Positions 51,141-63,100 of a DNA stretch of 64,000 bases are shown in pieces. Under the pieces are notes generated by a model. That model was not told the DNA's origin. It searched no databases and saw only the letters and a program-made list of their open reading frames with translations. The position numbers and the translations under genes were made by a program. The DNA lies in assembly GCA_003864495.1 (NCBI GenBank), contig ML133370.1:62001-126000 (forward strand), given 5' to 3'. This stretch comes from Nemopilema nomurai. Lineage: Eukaryota > Cnidaria > Scyphozoa > Rhizostomeae > Rhizostomatidae. How positions within the stretch are numbered: the stretch's first letter is position 1; the number at the start of each line of letters is the position of its first letter.

Positions 51141-52040
51141 ATGATGAAAAGCTGTGCGAAGCGTGGGCCTACTTTCAAGCCGCTGACGACGAAGGAGACA
51201 TTGTTTTTCTTGTTGAAGAAATTGCAGGATAAAGAATCGCAAGTAAGTGCAATGAGAAAGATGATCGAGGAGCGAGATGAGAAGATAACAAACCACGAGA
51301 AGTACATTGGAGCACTTGTTGACAAAATGAGGGAACTCGAGTCGGGCGACCATTCGAGAAAGCGAATCAGCCGGGGAACCCAAACAAGGCCTGACGCCTC
51401 AGGCTGGAAAAGGCAAAGTTGGTACGACGCCAAGAAATCGGTATCTGGCCTGCACAACGTGCAAATACCACAACAAGAAGTCAACCCATATGCAACTTTA
51501 CCTCGGAAAAGAATGACCAAGCGAAATAGGCCAGAAGTCGTTACGCGAGGGGACAGAAATTTCAATAATTCGGAGCGTTCCCTAATTTCAGAAGAATCGA
51601 CCCCGAATTCAAGCACGACCAACCTGAATTCCCTTACACTTCGTTTATTGAGAAATGAGTTATCGAGAGTTTGGAAAGAAATGCGAAACTTGGAAAGCAG
51701 GATTCAAGACAGCATCCAGTTGAAGGAAAGGCGAATCAGAAATGCTGCAAACGAAATTGACAGTGGAAGGCAAAAATTGAGGACGAACACAGCTCAGCTA
51801 AGAGAAATCCATGAACTACCAGAGGAAACTTCACAAGCGGAGACAATTGGACGGCTGGAAGATGCTGTTAAGTTCATTCATCAAGAAGTTAAGTATAAGG
51901 CTTCAGAAGTATTTGTAATAGAGGAGAGCATAAGAGAACTCGAAGAAGTTTGCATTCTCATCCAGAACATGTCGAATGTTGCTAAACAAACTCTTGAAAT
52001 GGACCCCGAAGTTTTTGAGGGAAAAGTTGTCTATCATTAA
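51141..52040 (+). CDS. Uncharacterised single-exon coiled-coil protein, 299 aa
   Basis: No family recognised. The 900-nt uninterrupted frame starts ATGATG in a CAAAATGA context and ends TAA. Predicted segments: an N-terminal helical coiled coil at about 20-70 (LKKLQDKESQVSAMRKM, then EERDEKITNHEKYIGAL), a basic, Ser/Asn/Thr-rich linker at about 72-165 (KRISRGTQTRPD, LPRKRMTKRNRP), and a second long coiled coil at about 165-290 (LRLLRNELSRVWKEMRNLES, then EVKYKASEVFVIEESIREL). There is no signal peptide or membrane span. It lies alone between THOC2 and the scavenger receptor gene, with AATAAA at 52383. Lack of introns is unusual beside neighbours with about 110-nt exons, so a retrogene or lineage-specific gene is possible. 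Length and biased composition argue it is truly coding. Confidence 0.7.
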   Translation: MMKSCAKRGPTFKPLTTKETLFFLLKKLQDKESQVSAMRKMIEERDEKITNHEKYIGALVDKMRELESGDHSRKRISRGTQTRPDASGWKRQSWYDAKKSVSGLHNVQIPQQEVNPYATLPRKRMTKRNRPEVVTRGDRNFNNSERSLISEESTPNSSTTNLNSLTLRLLRNELSRVWKEMRNLESRIQDSIQLKERRIRNAANEIDSGRQKLRTNTAQLREIHELPEETSQAETIGRLEDAVKFIHQEVKYKASEVFVIEESIRELEEVCILIQNMSNVAKQTLEMDPEVFEGKVVYH

Positions 52041-52382
52041 AGCGAGTTAGTTTTTTTAAGGTTATTTCAGCATTGAATTCCGCTGCAAGCATATACGGTT
52101 TTGTATTTTCACTTTTGAAAGCGGGTAGCTTATAAAATATCGATTGCAGATTTCATTTTGCAGACAATTAATCATGCGCTTCAAATACTTGATGGAAGAT
52201 TCTAGATTTAGTCCTAATGAGGGTTTGCTCACAAAAGCCGGGTTATACTTTTCTTATCGGACAAGCGAGTGGCGAGTGTTCATATTGAACTTTCTCTGTG
52301 ACCTGTTTTTGAAAGCGGGGAAAATGTTTGCAGAACGACAGGTTGTAGCGCACTTTGTCGCACAAAGGTTTTTTTAACCACA

Positions 52383-52388
52383 AATAAA
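52383..52388 (+). promoter_or_regulatory. Candidate polyadenylation signal of the coiled-coil gene
   Basis: AATAAA, 343 nt after the stop codon at 52040; another AATAAA follows near 52636. Confidence 0.4.
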
Positions 52389-54567
52389 CTCCTTTCTGCT
52401 AAGAAAAGATGACAAAAAGCGACGTCTAACTTTGCCGTTTTTTGTAAACTAACCTGACCTTTATCTAAAGGGGAGGCTTGAAAAGTATTGTTTCGAAAGT
52501 TTGGATGCAGTTTTATCTCCATTTGCTCAAAAGGAAGGCTTTTGACTTGTGACAAATGTGGCATTCTATCACCTCAAGTTCTCTCGCGATAGGAATTATC
52601 AGTTTCTAACCCTAAACCTTCAGTACAGTGCTTGAAATAAATCTTCATCACATTGGTTGATATTAGAATGAGTAATATTGTTGGAGCATTTGGCTAGCAA
52701 TAGTCCTATAACGAAATTGCTCAGCTTGGAAACCCAAGCATTTGTTTTTCTTAGCTACTAGCACCTTCCCACGTCTATACCGAGAAAAGAGGTGATTGTA
52801 GCAAATTGATTCAAACAATTCTCAGTAAAAGGCTTTTGCATAACAATGGTCATTTACCTTTTCAATCAAAAATCTTTGTAACATGTTGCGCTCTCTTTCT
52901 TCGGAAAACTTTGCAGGAATTATCAATAATTAAGTTTATGGAAGTTTAGTTTTTGTGTTTAACATCAATTTTACATCTTAGTTGGTGTTCATTTGAATGA
53001 CACCAATTATTATTGTCAAGTAGAAGCCTCAAAAATTTGATTATACATTTGATATGAAAATACACATTGCTTTTAGAAGCAAGAAACATTGCTTTGATTA
53101 ACTTAAAAGTCATTGATGATAATTTTTGAACGGAAAAGTAAACTCCATTTTCTTTCAACATATCTCAGTGGAGAATTACACTTCCTTTATCAATTTAACT
53201 TTTCACAAAAAAGCTACAATCTTAATAATATAAAGCTTGTTTACGGATCTCAGCTTCGTGGATAGAACTTTGTTGCAAGAAGCTCATTTCCGGACCTTAT
53301 ATGAAACAAAGCTGACAGGTCCAAAGGATGTTTAGAGCTAAAGAAAGGCTTCATAGAAACACTTCTATTTTTCTTGCGATGATTATGAATGCCGTTGCAA
53401 ATTATGATACAAGTTAATAAAAAATGATTTAAAAACTATCAGTTTCAATGTAAATGAAAACTACGATTCCGAGAAACTGCCCAAACATTCTTGATACAAA
53501 AATTCACAACAACTTTAGCACTGCAAAAACCGTTTGCTACTTTCCAAGTGAAGTGTCTATTTAGCACAACCTGATACTGACATGGTAAAAAATTCATGCA
53601 TTGTAAATGCTTATAGATCGTTTTACTCTCGTGTTTTCCTTTTAAAAAATTCATACTCGTATTGTTCCACTCAAAAGAGAAATACATGTAACAGTACAAA
53701 GTTGATTTTCTTTAATTTTGAAAGCACTGCCTAGTTTTAAATATAAATATGCGTTTGCATAAAAACACCAATGCATTTTTCGATCTTCTTGAGAGCTCTA
53801 AGAGCAATGGACTACCAATGAGGGGTTGCATAAATTAGTCTTCTTATTTAGGCTGGGAAAATCTCAGGAACCACGTGACAAAGACATGGAGATGTCACCA
53901 CACGTAATTTTTAGAACTCAAGATTCCTATTTCATAATGCACTCTTTCAAATGCAAATCGCGTTGTCCATTAATATCCTTCCCTTCACTGCTACGCCTTC
54001 GATTATGTCAGAAACAATCGTTGGCCTGGAATCATTTGCCGCAAGGTGCATTTACGGCAGCGGTACCAACAACTGATGAATAATGCGCCTAGCATTTAGA
54101 AGTACGAGACTCGATGCACAGCTGACCTGTCTACTTTGGGATCACTCGCATTCATTTAGGCCCTGGGCCAAAATAGACTTGTTTGCAAACCGACGAGATG
54201 CATTCGAAGCATTCATAAAGTTTGTTTTGAACTACCATGAAACTGCCCACCCCTTTCAATGTATCCACCTTGAAAGCGCGATTCGACCTTGTCAATCATC
54301 TTCTAATGTTTTATTTATGAAATGAGGCTTGAAAAACGGTCACGTGGATTGGCAGTGAGTTTTCTGGAACATGGCTTCTACATTTCAACAGCAGAAGGTG
54401 TCAGGGCTGGGAACTAGAAATGACGTCATTTTGGAATTGCTTAGCATCTATGATCACTTAGTTTTGCAGCACTGTTTGTAACATCTGGTTTCAGTTTTCA
54501 TCATACTGATGTACCAGACAGGCAGAAAACCGAAAGTTCGCACATAAATCTCAGTTCAAGAATAGCA

Positions 54568-54937
54568 ACCGTAAAAGCTCCATTAAGCACCCCCCCCCCC
54601 CCGAGGCTTATTTATTTCAAAAACCAAGATCAAGGAAATACAAATGATTCTTATTTTCCTGTACTTTTCTGGTTTGTATCTAGAAACGAAAATGTATAAC
54701 AAAATAGTTACTGGAATCTAATTGCTAAATAATGGAATTCCAATGATGATTTCCAATGTTACGAAGAAGTGCATCATAAGCTATCACTAAATCATTGCAC
54801 TTTACTCTTTACTCTTTCTTGTATGAAAATGGGTGAGAATTATAGAGAGAGGGGATAATTTCAAGTTTCGGCTTAAAAAGGGGGGCTTTTTAGAGAGGGA
54901 GTTTAATAGAGAGGGGCCTTAGTAGAGCTTTTACGGT
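54568..54937. mobile_element. 370-bp MITE-like element with 13-bp inverted ends
   Basis: ACCGTAAAAGCTC (54568-54580) is exactly complementary to GAGCTTTTACGGT (54925-54937). Inside, a C13 run follows the left end, and a GGGGGGC/AGAGAGGG-rich stretch precedes the right end. No transposase frame is present. The target-site duplication is not obvious, so the superfamily is undetermined. Confidence 0.65.
54590..54602. repeat. C13 homopolymer inside the MITE-like element
   Basis: An uninterrupted run of 13 C starting 9 bp after the left inverted repeat of the element at 54568. Confidence 0.9.
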
Positions 54938-55828
54938 ACTTTTAGAAACATTTTTAAGAATTCTTAACACCACTTTAGATATTGCATTGGCCAAAAATGA
55001 ACTCACATCTAAAGTCAAGAAAAAGTTCTGCCTGCGGAAGCATTCTCAAAAATTCATAAATCAATTTAAGGCACTTCACCGACTTTTCAAAAAAAACTTT
55101 CAAATTGCTGAATTCGGTTTTGACAGAGAGTAAAAGCGACAATCCAGCTAAAAACTATAGTTAAAGATAATCTGAAAATTTACCAGTCATGCAAGATGCG
55201 CTTAAGACGATGTTGTAAAAAATTATTTAATGGCAAATTATTCGCTCCTGTAACTTCAAATATAAAAAAGATACCTAGCCCAAATGATTTTTTGTTGGCA
55301 AAAAGTAAGATCCTTATTTGAGTTAAGGAATTATCTAAACAACATACGCGCAGAATTATAAACAGTGCCTGCTCGATGTATTTTTGAAATGGCTGTTGAT
55401 ATGGCCTTTTTATGAGCTTTTTGCCTTGAGTTGCCTAAATCCAACCTGGTAACTCTAAATTGGTCTCGTTGATATTCTCGCATTTTTCCCAAAGTTGCAC
55501 AAAACTAGTACTGAAAAATCAAATAATGACCAGAATATCCGGTAGAGTCGGATACTCCACGAAGTAATCCGGTAAATCCGGTTACGGGTGGATTCTAAAA
55601 ATCCTGATCCGGTACACCCCTACCTGGGGTAGTATTGTACGGGCACAATCATTTTATAAATACCGCCCTACCTCAAGGGGATCTAAATCTTCTTGTTTCA
55701 AAAATTTTAAGTTAGGAATTAACGAATGCCGCAGTTTGAAGAGAATGCCCGAGCAAATAATATACAAACTATGCATAAAGCATTTAGGCAAAAACATTAA
55801 CCAATAAGCAAAATTCTTGTAGACAATT

Positions 55829-55842
55829 GGGGGGGGGGGGGG
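55829..55842. repeat. G14 homopolymer
   Basis: An uninterrupted run of 14 G in ACAATT(G14)CAAATAAAGGGGCC. Similar context to the poly-C tract in the nearby element suggests another transposon remnant, though no inverted ends were found. Confidence 0.9.
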
Positions 55843-56841
55843 CAAATAAAGGGGCCGATAAAATATCCCTGGACTGGTTTCTTTTAACGTATTTATAGCA
55901 TTGGTAACTACCACGTCGCAGATGGCAAAATAGCGTTTTGGCCAAATTTTCAACTTTCTTGTATTCTGGTTTAGTTCATTGGAGCATTACAGGAAAACTA
56001 GATTCTTGGCTTTTAGTAGCTTGTGCGCCTTTGAATGGCAGGGTGTATGCTGCTGTTGTGTGCGGTTTTATTTGCTTCGAGTTTCAGCATTATGACTGCC
56101 TGTGGACTACAATTTTCTTTGAGCAGTTCTTTAGTCCTCCCTGGACCTCCCTCAGCTGCAAGGAATACAATTGAACTTGCAACGAATTCTTCACAGTTCA
56201 GATCCTTGAGGGCCTTGTCAAATTTTTAACAATAAGTAAATTCGGTTGAGCTCCCTGCATTTAGTTTTCTACATGAGGAGCCTCTACCGGTTCAAAAAAC
56301 GGAAAACTTCTACATCATCATTATTTACTTGTCTAATGTATTGGCTCTGTAATAAGGCAGGATTTTTTATCCAAACTTTTTTCGAAGATAATTCAAGTAC
56401 TTAATTCATTTCACTCAGTTAACTTGTCTTCCTATTTCCTTTTAATGTATGCAATTTATGTGTCTGGAAAGCAAAGCAACATAGTGTTCAGCCAGATAAG
56501 AAGGCAAACCTCTCATTGTAGCCCCCTCCCCCCTTACTGCAGCTGCCCGCACAAAGTTATAGTTATTATGACTTTCCGCATACAGAGTGCTTTGGTAGAG
56601 CAGCCACAACAACAAAGTTACAAATTACAATTCAATTCAATTGGAATAATATGTTGATTTATGCCTTCAAACGCCTGATGTTTGCTGTGGTCCAAGAAGA
56701 AGGACAAAAGAGCAGTTGCTTTATTTTGCCAATCGATGAACTATAGGTAAAGTAGACACTGCATCATCAATATGCGGCAATGTTTCATTTTGGATCAAAG
56801 TAACTGCAAGGCTGCTTTAAAGTTTCAGGGACACTAAGCTG

Positions 56842-56855
56842 TTGGGCATGCCCAA
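56842..56855. promoter_or_regulatory. 14-bp palindrome containing a p53-family half-site
   Basis: TTGGGCATGCCCAA is a perfect palindrome. Its core GGGCATGCCC matches the RRRCWWGYYY half-site consensus of p53/p63/p73. It lies about 330 bp upstream of the scavenger receptor ATG. A full site needs two half-sites and no convincing partner is seen, so a functional role is doubtful. Confidence 0.25.
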
Positions 56856-57186
56856 GATGCCAGTCACATGGTCTCTGTGGGGGGACCCTTCATCCGTGTA
56901 ATAATCTCATGTGACTTTTTGATGACTGCGGACAATAGCTGTCAATTGTCATAGCTGAGTTTTTGGCATTAGTTGAAAGAAAAAGCCAGCCGTGTTGTTG
57001 TGGAGGATTGAATGCACGTTGCTTTCCCTTTTCAGGTGGATCCCCGTCAAGTCAAGAGCTGTCTCCAATTACCCAACTTTTTTTAGTATTAATCTGATAT
57101 TTAGGGAGATAATCTACTCTTAGCACAAAGACTTACGCTACTTTTTTGCCATAATTAACCCCGCAGGAACAAAGCTCTGCACAAAT

Positions 57187-60100
57187 ATGAAATCGTCGAA
57201 GAAATGCTGCACCAAGAATGTTGTAGTCTCCATTTTGATGGTTGTTGGTATTATTTTCTTTGTTGGCGGATGCGTACTCATACCTGAATTTCCAAAACTT
57301 ATTCAAAGCCAAGTTAAAAAGGTTAGTAAAATTTCCGTTGTATGTTTTCAGAGCAGTGTTGTTAATCTTTAGTCAAGGCTTGACAAATTTGTGAACTAGG
57401 TTTGTATCTATTCGTTTGAAAGCTGAAGTTATGTGCAAAGAGCAGCTTTTTATTTTGTTTGCCTAACCCTGTAAGGTTTGCATTTGTCGTTCATCTGCAA
57501 ACTTTTCCTGAAGTTAACATTCATAAAATACGTTAAAGGCTGTAGGAAGTGCTTGTTTGGTATTGGGATGTTTGTCAGAGCCCAATGGATCTCAAGCTCG
57601 TGGAGTTAAAAAGATGGATAATGCCTAAATAAAAGAATTTATGTTAATAATTGCAAGTATTTTTTTATAAAAATAGCTTAAAAATCAATAATTTTACTTC
57701 CCCTGTTTTCAAATATGGGTATAAATAAGCTTTTTTAAGCAATGCAATTGCTAATAAGTACAAAATTTAACCAATTCTGCTCCCTAAAAAACTGCTAAAT
57801 GGTGTTCATTGCCAATATTAAAAAAGCTAAGTAATAAAAGTAAACAGTTTTCTTATAAAAAAGCTTCTTTTTAGTTTTAATTTTATTTTTCAATCTTTTT
57901 TTTGATTATTTGCCAAGACAGACCCACTGTCAGTATTTTGAAGAGGTAGCAAGAGATTGCACACCTCAAGCTGAAAGTTTAATTGGGGAATATCATAGAT
58001 TATAGAATTTAGTTATAAATGTTTAGTGATTTTAAGTTATTTGCTTTTTTATGGGAAAGAGGGTGTGTTAAGATATATCCACTCACTTTACTATTGAATT
58101 TTTTTAAGATGATGACAACTTGATCATTTTAATCATGAATAATAATTATAATACAAATACAATGACTGAATCACACATAATATCTAGGATATGCCCTGAA
58201 GTCATGCCCAAAACAAGGTTTACCATTATTAATGGGTATGACTAAAAGAAAGGGCTTTCAAATTCTAGACTGTAGCAAATGTGCTAGAAATCTGATGATA
58301 CAAGGCAATTTGAAATGCTTTTTCATTTGTTTTCCTGCAATTAGAAATTTAGGCTTTATCTCATTGGGAGCAATTTCTTTACCTTTTTCTTTGCAGGCAG
58401 CCCCTACTTACCTACCCTCTTTATTTTTCCGAATAATATTTTACTCTGAGATTTCAAATCATAAAGCCTATTAATGAAAGACAAGCATTGAAGAACCCAA
58501 GTAGAATAAATGATGTTTTAACATTTTCATTGGTTTTTGGCATATTGTGTGGCTGGTTTGAACTGTCAGGTGCCTGACAAAACTGGCCCCTCTAATCATC
58601 AAAGTATCTATGAAATACTGGCAATGTTGATGCAAAACCTAAGCAAGTTCTGGTTGTTTTCCAGATCAGCTAGTGTACATGTTTCTTCCATAATCATTTT
58701 CAAAATTTTGACATTGTTTCTTAAATAGTTCAGTAGGATTGACTTGATTATGCCAATTATGCAAAAAAATTTGTTTTCACTAGAATATAGTCATCAAACG
58801 TGGTTCCCAAGGATATGATGAATTTCTAAAGCCAACATCACCATTGTACATGAGCTACTATTTGTTTGATTTGCAAAATGAAGCTGGTGTTTTGAAAGGA
58901 GACAAGCCCAGTGTTCAGCAGCGTGGACCTTACACATACCAGGAGTTAAGAGAAAACATCCCAGTATCTTGGGAAGATGGAGGAAATCTTTTGACATATC
59001 TGCAAAATAAAACCTATATATTCAGTCCAGAGAGGTCATGCCATGGCTGTTCTGAGAATGACAACATTACAACTCCAAACATTGTTGCATTGGTAAAGCA
59101 ATTTTGTTTGTTTATTTACTACTACCTGAGCCTATTTTACTTTGCCAATCTAATATTTACCCCTGAACTTGCAAATTTTACCTCACAGTTCAGCTGCTTC
59201 TATTTATGAAAAATTGCTATATTTTTAAGCAATATATATAGTGCTTAATGAATCTTCAGATAGTGCATGATGTGTGTTGAAAAAAGGAAGGATTTTTTGT
59301 GAACTAAATCCAAATCAGCTTGAAGGATGGCAGCAAGTATCAATGATAGATGCATATAGTTGTCAGGCAAAGATTGTTTTATAAAATATGTATAAAATGA
59401 CTATGTTTTAGACAATACAATTATTATTATGACCATGAGCAAACCATGAATTGATACAAAACACTTGAAGTTGCTCTCTCTCTCTTTCAAGATTACTTAT
59501 CATACGCACATGTTAGTGGTTCTATGAATTTCAATATTTCTCTTTCTGCAGTTATCAACAAATTTATTGAATTGTTTCAACTTTTCCCCCCTAGACATTT
59601 ATAAATGACACATCAAAGTCTGGTCCGTTTGTTAAATTGGGCTTAGCAGCAATTATGACGACTGAAAAAGTAACACTCTTCCACAAGTTAACAGTCAAGG
59701 AAATTGTGTTTGGATATAATGACACATTTCTCAACTTCCTGAGAAGTGTTGAAGATAATCCTATGGTGAAAAGTTTCCTGGATTACCTGAAAAAGCACGA
59801 CCCAGCTCTGTATGCGAAGATACCAACCATAAATCCATTTATTCAGCTGCAGGTAAAACCTTCTAATGTTTTCTTAATGAAATTTTCTATAAAAGCATTT
59901 TTATGAATGTTGTAATATAGGCTGCTAGATTTAAAAGAGAATCACAATATATAACTTACTTTTTCTCTTGCTGTACTTGGTATATATATCAACAGTTATT
60001 TAGGCTGCACAAAAGATGTCTGTTTTAGATTGTTGTATAGTTTTGCCTTTTACAGGTAAACTGAAAATTAGGTCATAAGAAAATTCCTTGCAGAATCCCT

Positions 60101-63100
60101 TGAAGCTAGCTACTGTAGACATCACAGTACATTTTGAATAAAGTAGCCTGTTGTATTTTTATATCTGTACTCTGTAGGCATGTTAGTATTGCAAATTTGC
60201 TGAGTGCTGTATGCGAAAAACGTGACGTTGAGGGATGTTGCTCTTCTGTTTTTAAGTATAATGGAACTGCTGGTTTGAAACAGAGTGGAAATACCACAAT
60301 CATGACTGGACAAGATGATGTAAAGAAGTTACAGCTCACAAAAAGATGGCAGGGGAGATCGTAAGTTTTCTACACACCCTGCAACCCCTCGTCTTGGAAG
60401 TTATGCTTATGAAAATATTCACAAGTAGGAAATCCGAAAAAGGAAAGAAGGAAGTGATGATTTAAAAAGCGAGAAGGAATGAATTGAGGATGGAATGGCT
60501 AGGAGTAGAGGAGACAATCTGGAGAATTTTTAATGCTTGTATATAGCAAAACTGTTCATAGGCGATGTTACTTATTGAGAAAGGTTGTGTTTACTTATTA
60601 TCATTGCACCGATCAGTTCCGAAGCACAAACTCACAACCAAAGTTTTCCGATATTCAAATGCACAAACACGTTTTCCCGATATGTGAATTCTACTCTCTC
60701 CTCCACGACTCCAAAAAACCACAAGTTGCCTACCCAAAACCAAATCGTTCATTAATCAACTTGTACGCTTGTTAATCGTTTTTTCGCATTTTCTTGCAGG
60801 CTGTTGCCCTTTTGGAACACGACGTATGGTAACATGATAAATGGAACTGGTAAGTGTAGTGAGTTACCATGTCTTCTCTTCTCTAAAAGAGGGAGCAAGA
60901 ACTACTTAAGACATGCAGCTATTTCAAGTTCTGCATGTACAGTGCTCTACTTTCTTTGAGTATACCGCTGCCTTCATATTCAAATGATCCAAGCTTTCTA
61001 GGTGATTTCTCTGCCCTTTGCATTTCACCCCCAGTAGCTCATCTTTCAAAATTTTCACGTCTGTCAAGTGGCAGGAGAGCTAGAAAAGTTGCTTGGGTAG
61101 CTATGTAAAGTTTTTGTGATTTTTGGTTTTGTATAGAATCTCCAGGCCAATTGCAATGACGACAATACGTTTAGATAACTGGTTAATATCTGACAAATTG
61201 GTAGATTTCATAAGAGCAGTGCTTATTTCAAGTCGCGGATGTGCAAAGACCGGTTTTGCTCAACCTCCATGTGAAACAGCTGGGGCTTTTTCGAGATAGG
61301 ATCTGTTCACAGTACCTTTGCAAACATTCCTGGACGATCTTGAACTTTTCATTTGGAGAATAGGCTCGGTTTTGTTTTTATTCTTAACTAAGACTTAACT
61401 GATAACTTTGAAATGAGCGTCTTTCTTAGTAACCGGCCTTAATTAAATCCAGGAAAGGGGATCGTAGCTTCCTCGCCTTTTCTGTCGGTATTGGTTTTTT
61501 GGCACGTCTTTCTCCCTGTCAATGTTGGAATCAACTGCAGAGTCCGGTAAAACATTTTGAGCGAAGATTTACTCGGGCCTCCGTTGCCTATGATTCTGCT
61601 TACGTAGCTCTTCTGTATCCTTGATGACTGGCGTCTCAGGTGTATGTATACGAGGTAGTATTTGATATCACTTTTGTTTTCTCATAGATGGAACGCATTT
61701 CTCTCCGCATCCATCAAAGTCCGAGCGTCTGTACATATTTGTGTCTGATGTGTGCAGGTAACATCAATGCTTCCTATTGTAACCCGGAGGAGCTAGACCG
61801 GTGGGGACGCCCATTATCACGCAAACTATGCACGAGGTTTTATAGGACACTTGCTTTGTGCTCATTTTGGTCAGCTAGTGTGTTCTAGGCCAAGCAAGTG
61901 TGTTCTAGGGCAAGAAGACCTGTAGTTATTCAAAAGGGAAGGGGTCACACTATCCTGGATGTTTGTTGAAACAGTGCACTTTGAAGCTTAGCAAATAAGT
62001 TTGGTTCATTTGTAGAGAACTGTGATGGGTGCATTCAAATGATCAAGAAAATGATATCAGTAATGAATTGGTTTGAAAATTATGCACAGTTTTTCTGAAA
62101 GTTATAAGCTGGCTTTGCCTTCTAGCGATTACAAGGGCTCAGAAATAAATCATTCAATAGTGATAAAACATTTGTCACTCGTTGCTGCCTGGAAAAGTCT
62201 TGCGTCGCCAAGTTAAGGATATCGAAACGTCGTAGTCAACTGAAATAACTTGATGCGGAATATTGAATTTAAAATTTGATAATATATGAATCTGTGCTAG
62301 TTCCAATGTGTGACTGCCCATTTTTGCTAATTGGAATAGATGACCTGTACCCACAGGGGACCCTAACTATGGCTTCTATTCTTCCATTATTGAATATTGA
62401 TGTCTTTTTTGGTACTCGACAGGTCGTTGTATGTTGAATACAAAGAGAGTCGATATGTTAAGGATATCAAGCTCCAAATGTACACGACGCCGGTTGATCT
62501 ATTTCAAAACGCAAGCGTAAATCACAACAATGCTGCGTTTTGTGTTCCAAAATGCTATGGGACAGGAGTTTTACACATTGGACAGTGCCTTCCCATGAGT
62601 AAGTCTAGGGACAATTAAATTTTCAAGCTTCTCGTGTTAAAAATGCATGTTTAGACGAAATCCTAGTCAATGTGTTCGTATAAGTCTTTAATACTGAGTT
62701 TGGGATTCGGAATTGGTTTCATTAACAGAGTCGTTGTTCTGCTACAGATGCACGTGTTTGTTCGAAATCTATCCATTTGCACGTGGAGACGCGTTGCCTG
62801 CATTTCAACGGCTTCAATATGATGAACTGTTTACCCTATTTGTTTTTGTTTTGCCCCTGGATTATCGCCCTGGATTATTTACCTCACGATAGTTAAAATT
62901 TAAAGGGAGAGGAAATTATGTGCTTTACTAGACCCCGAGACTAACGCTTAAGATGATTTTTCTGGGTGGCAAATTTTTTCTATTTCTCTTGTTTTTCTTT
63001 CATTTGCAGATCCTCCAATTTTGATGTCAGGACCACATTTCTATCAAGGTGATCCGAAATATTATGAAGCCGTTGAAGGTTTGAAACCGGACGCGGAAAA

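Larger units (their letters stand above)
52389..57186. other. Intergenic region upstream of the scavenger receptor gene
   Basis: AT-rich with only short unsupported frames. It includes a MITE-like element (54568-54937), CCGGT-rich repeat-like sequence near 55545-55620, a G14 tract at 55829-55842 next to GGGGCCGATAAAATATCCC, and a 14-bp palindrome at 56842-56855. The promoter of the scavenger receptor gene should lie at the right end. Confidence 0.5.

Noticed and set aside
53826..54325. Two adjacent frames of 85 and 80 codons
   Set aside because: No recognisable domain, no clear splice context, and composition like the surrounding intergenic DNA.
60134..60232. Scavenger receptor frame extended upstream of 60233
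   Set aside because: The extension crosses the TGTAG acceptor region in a phase that does not match exon 3, and the added residues are not needed to align with LIMP-2.
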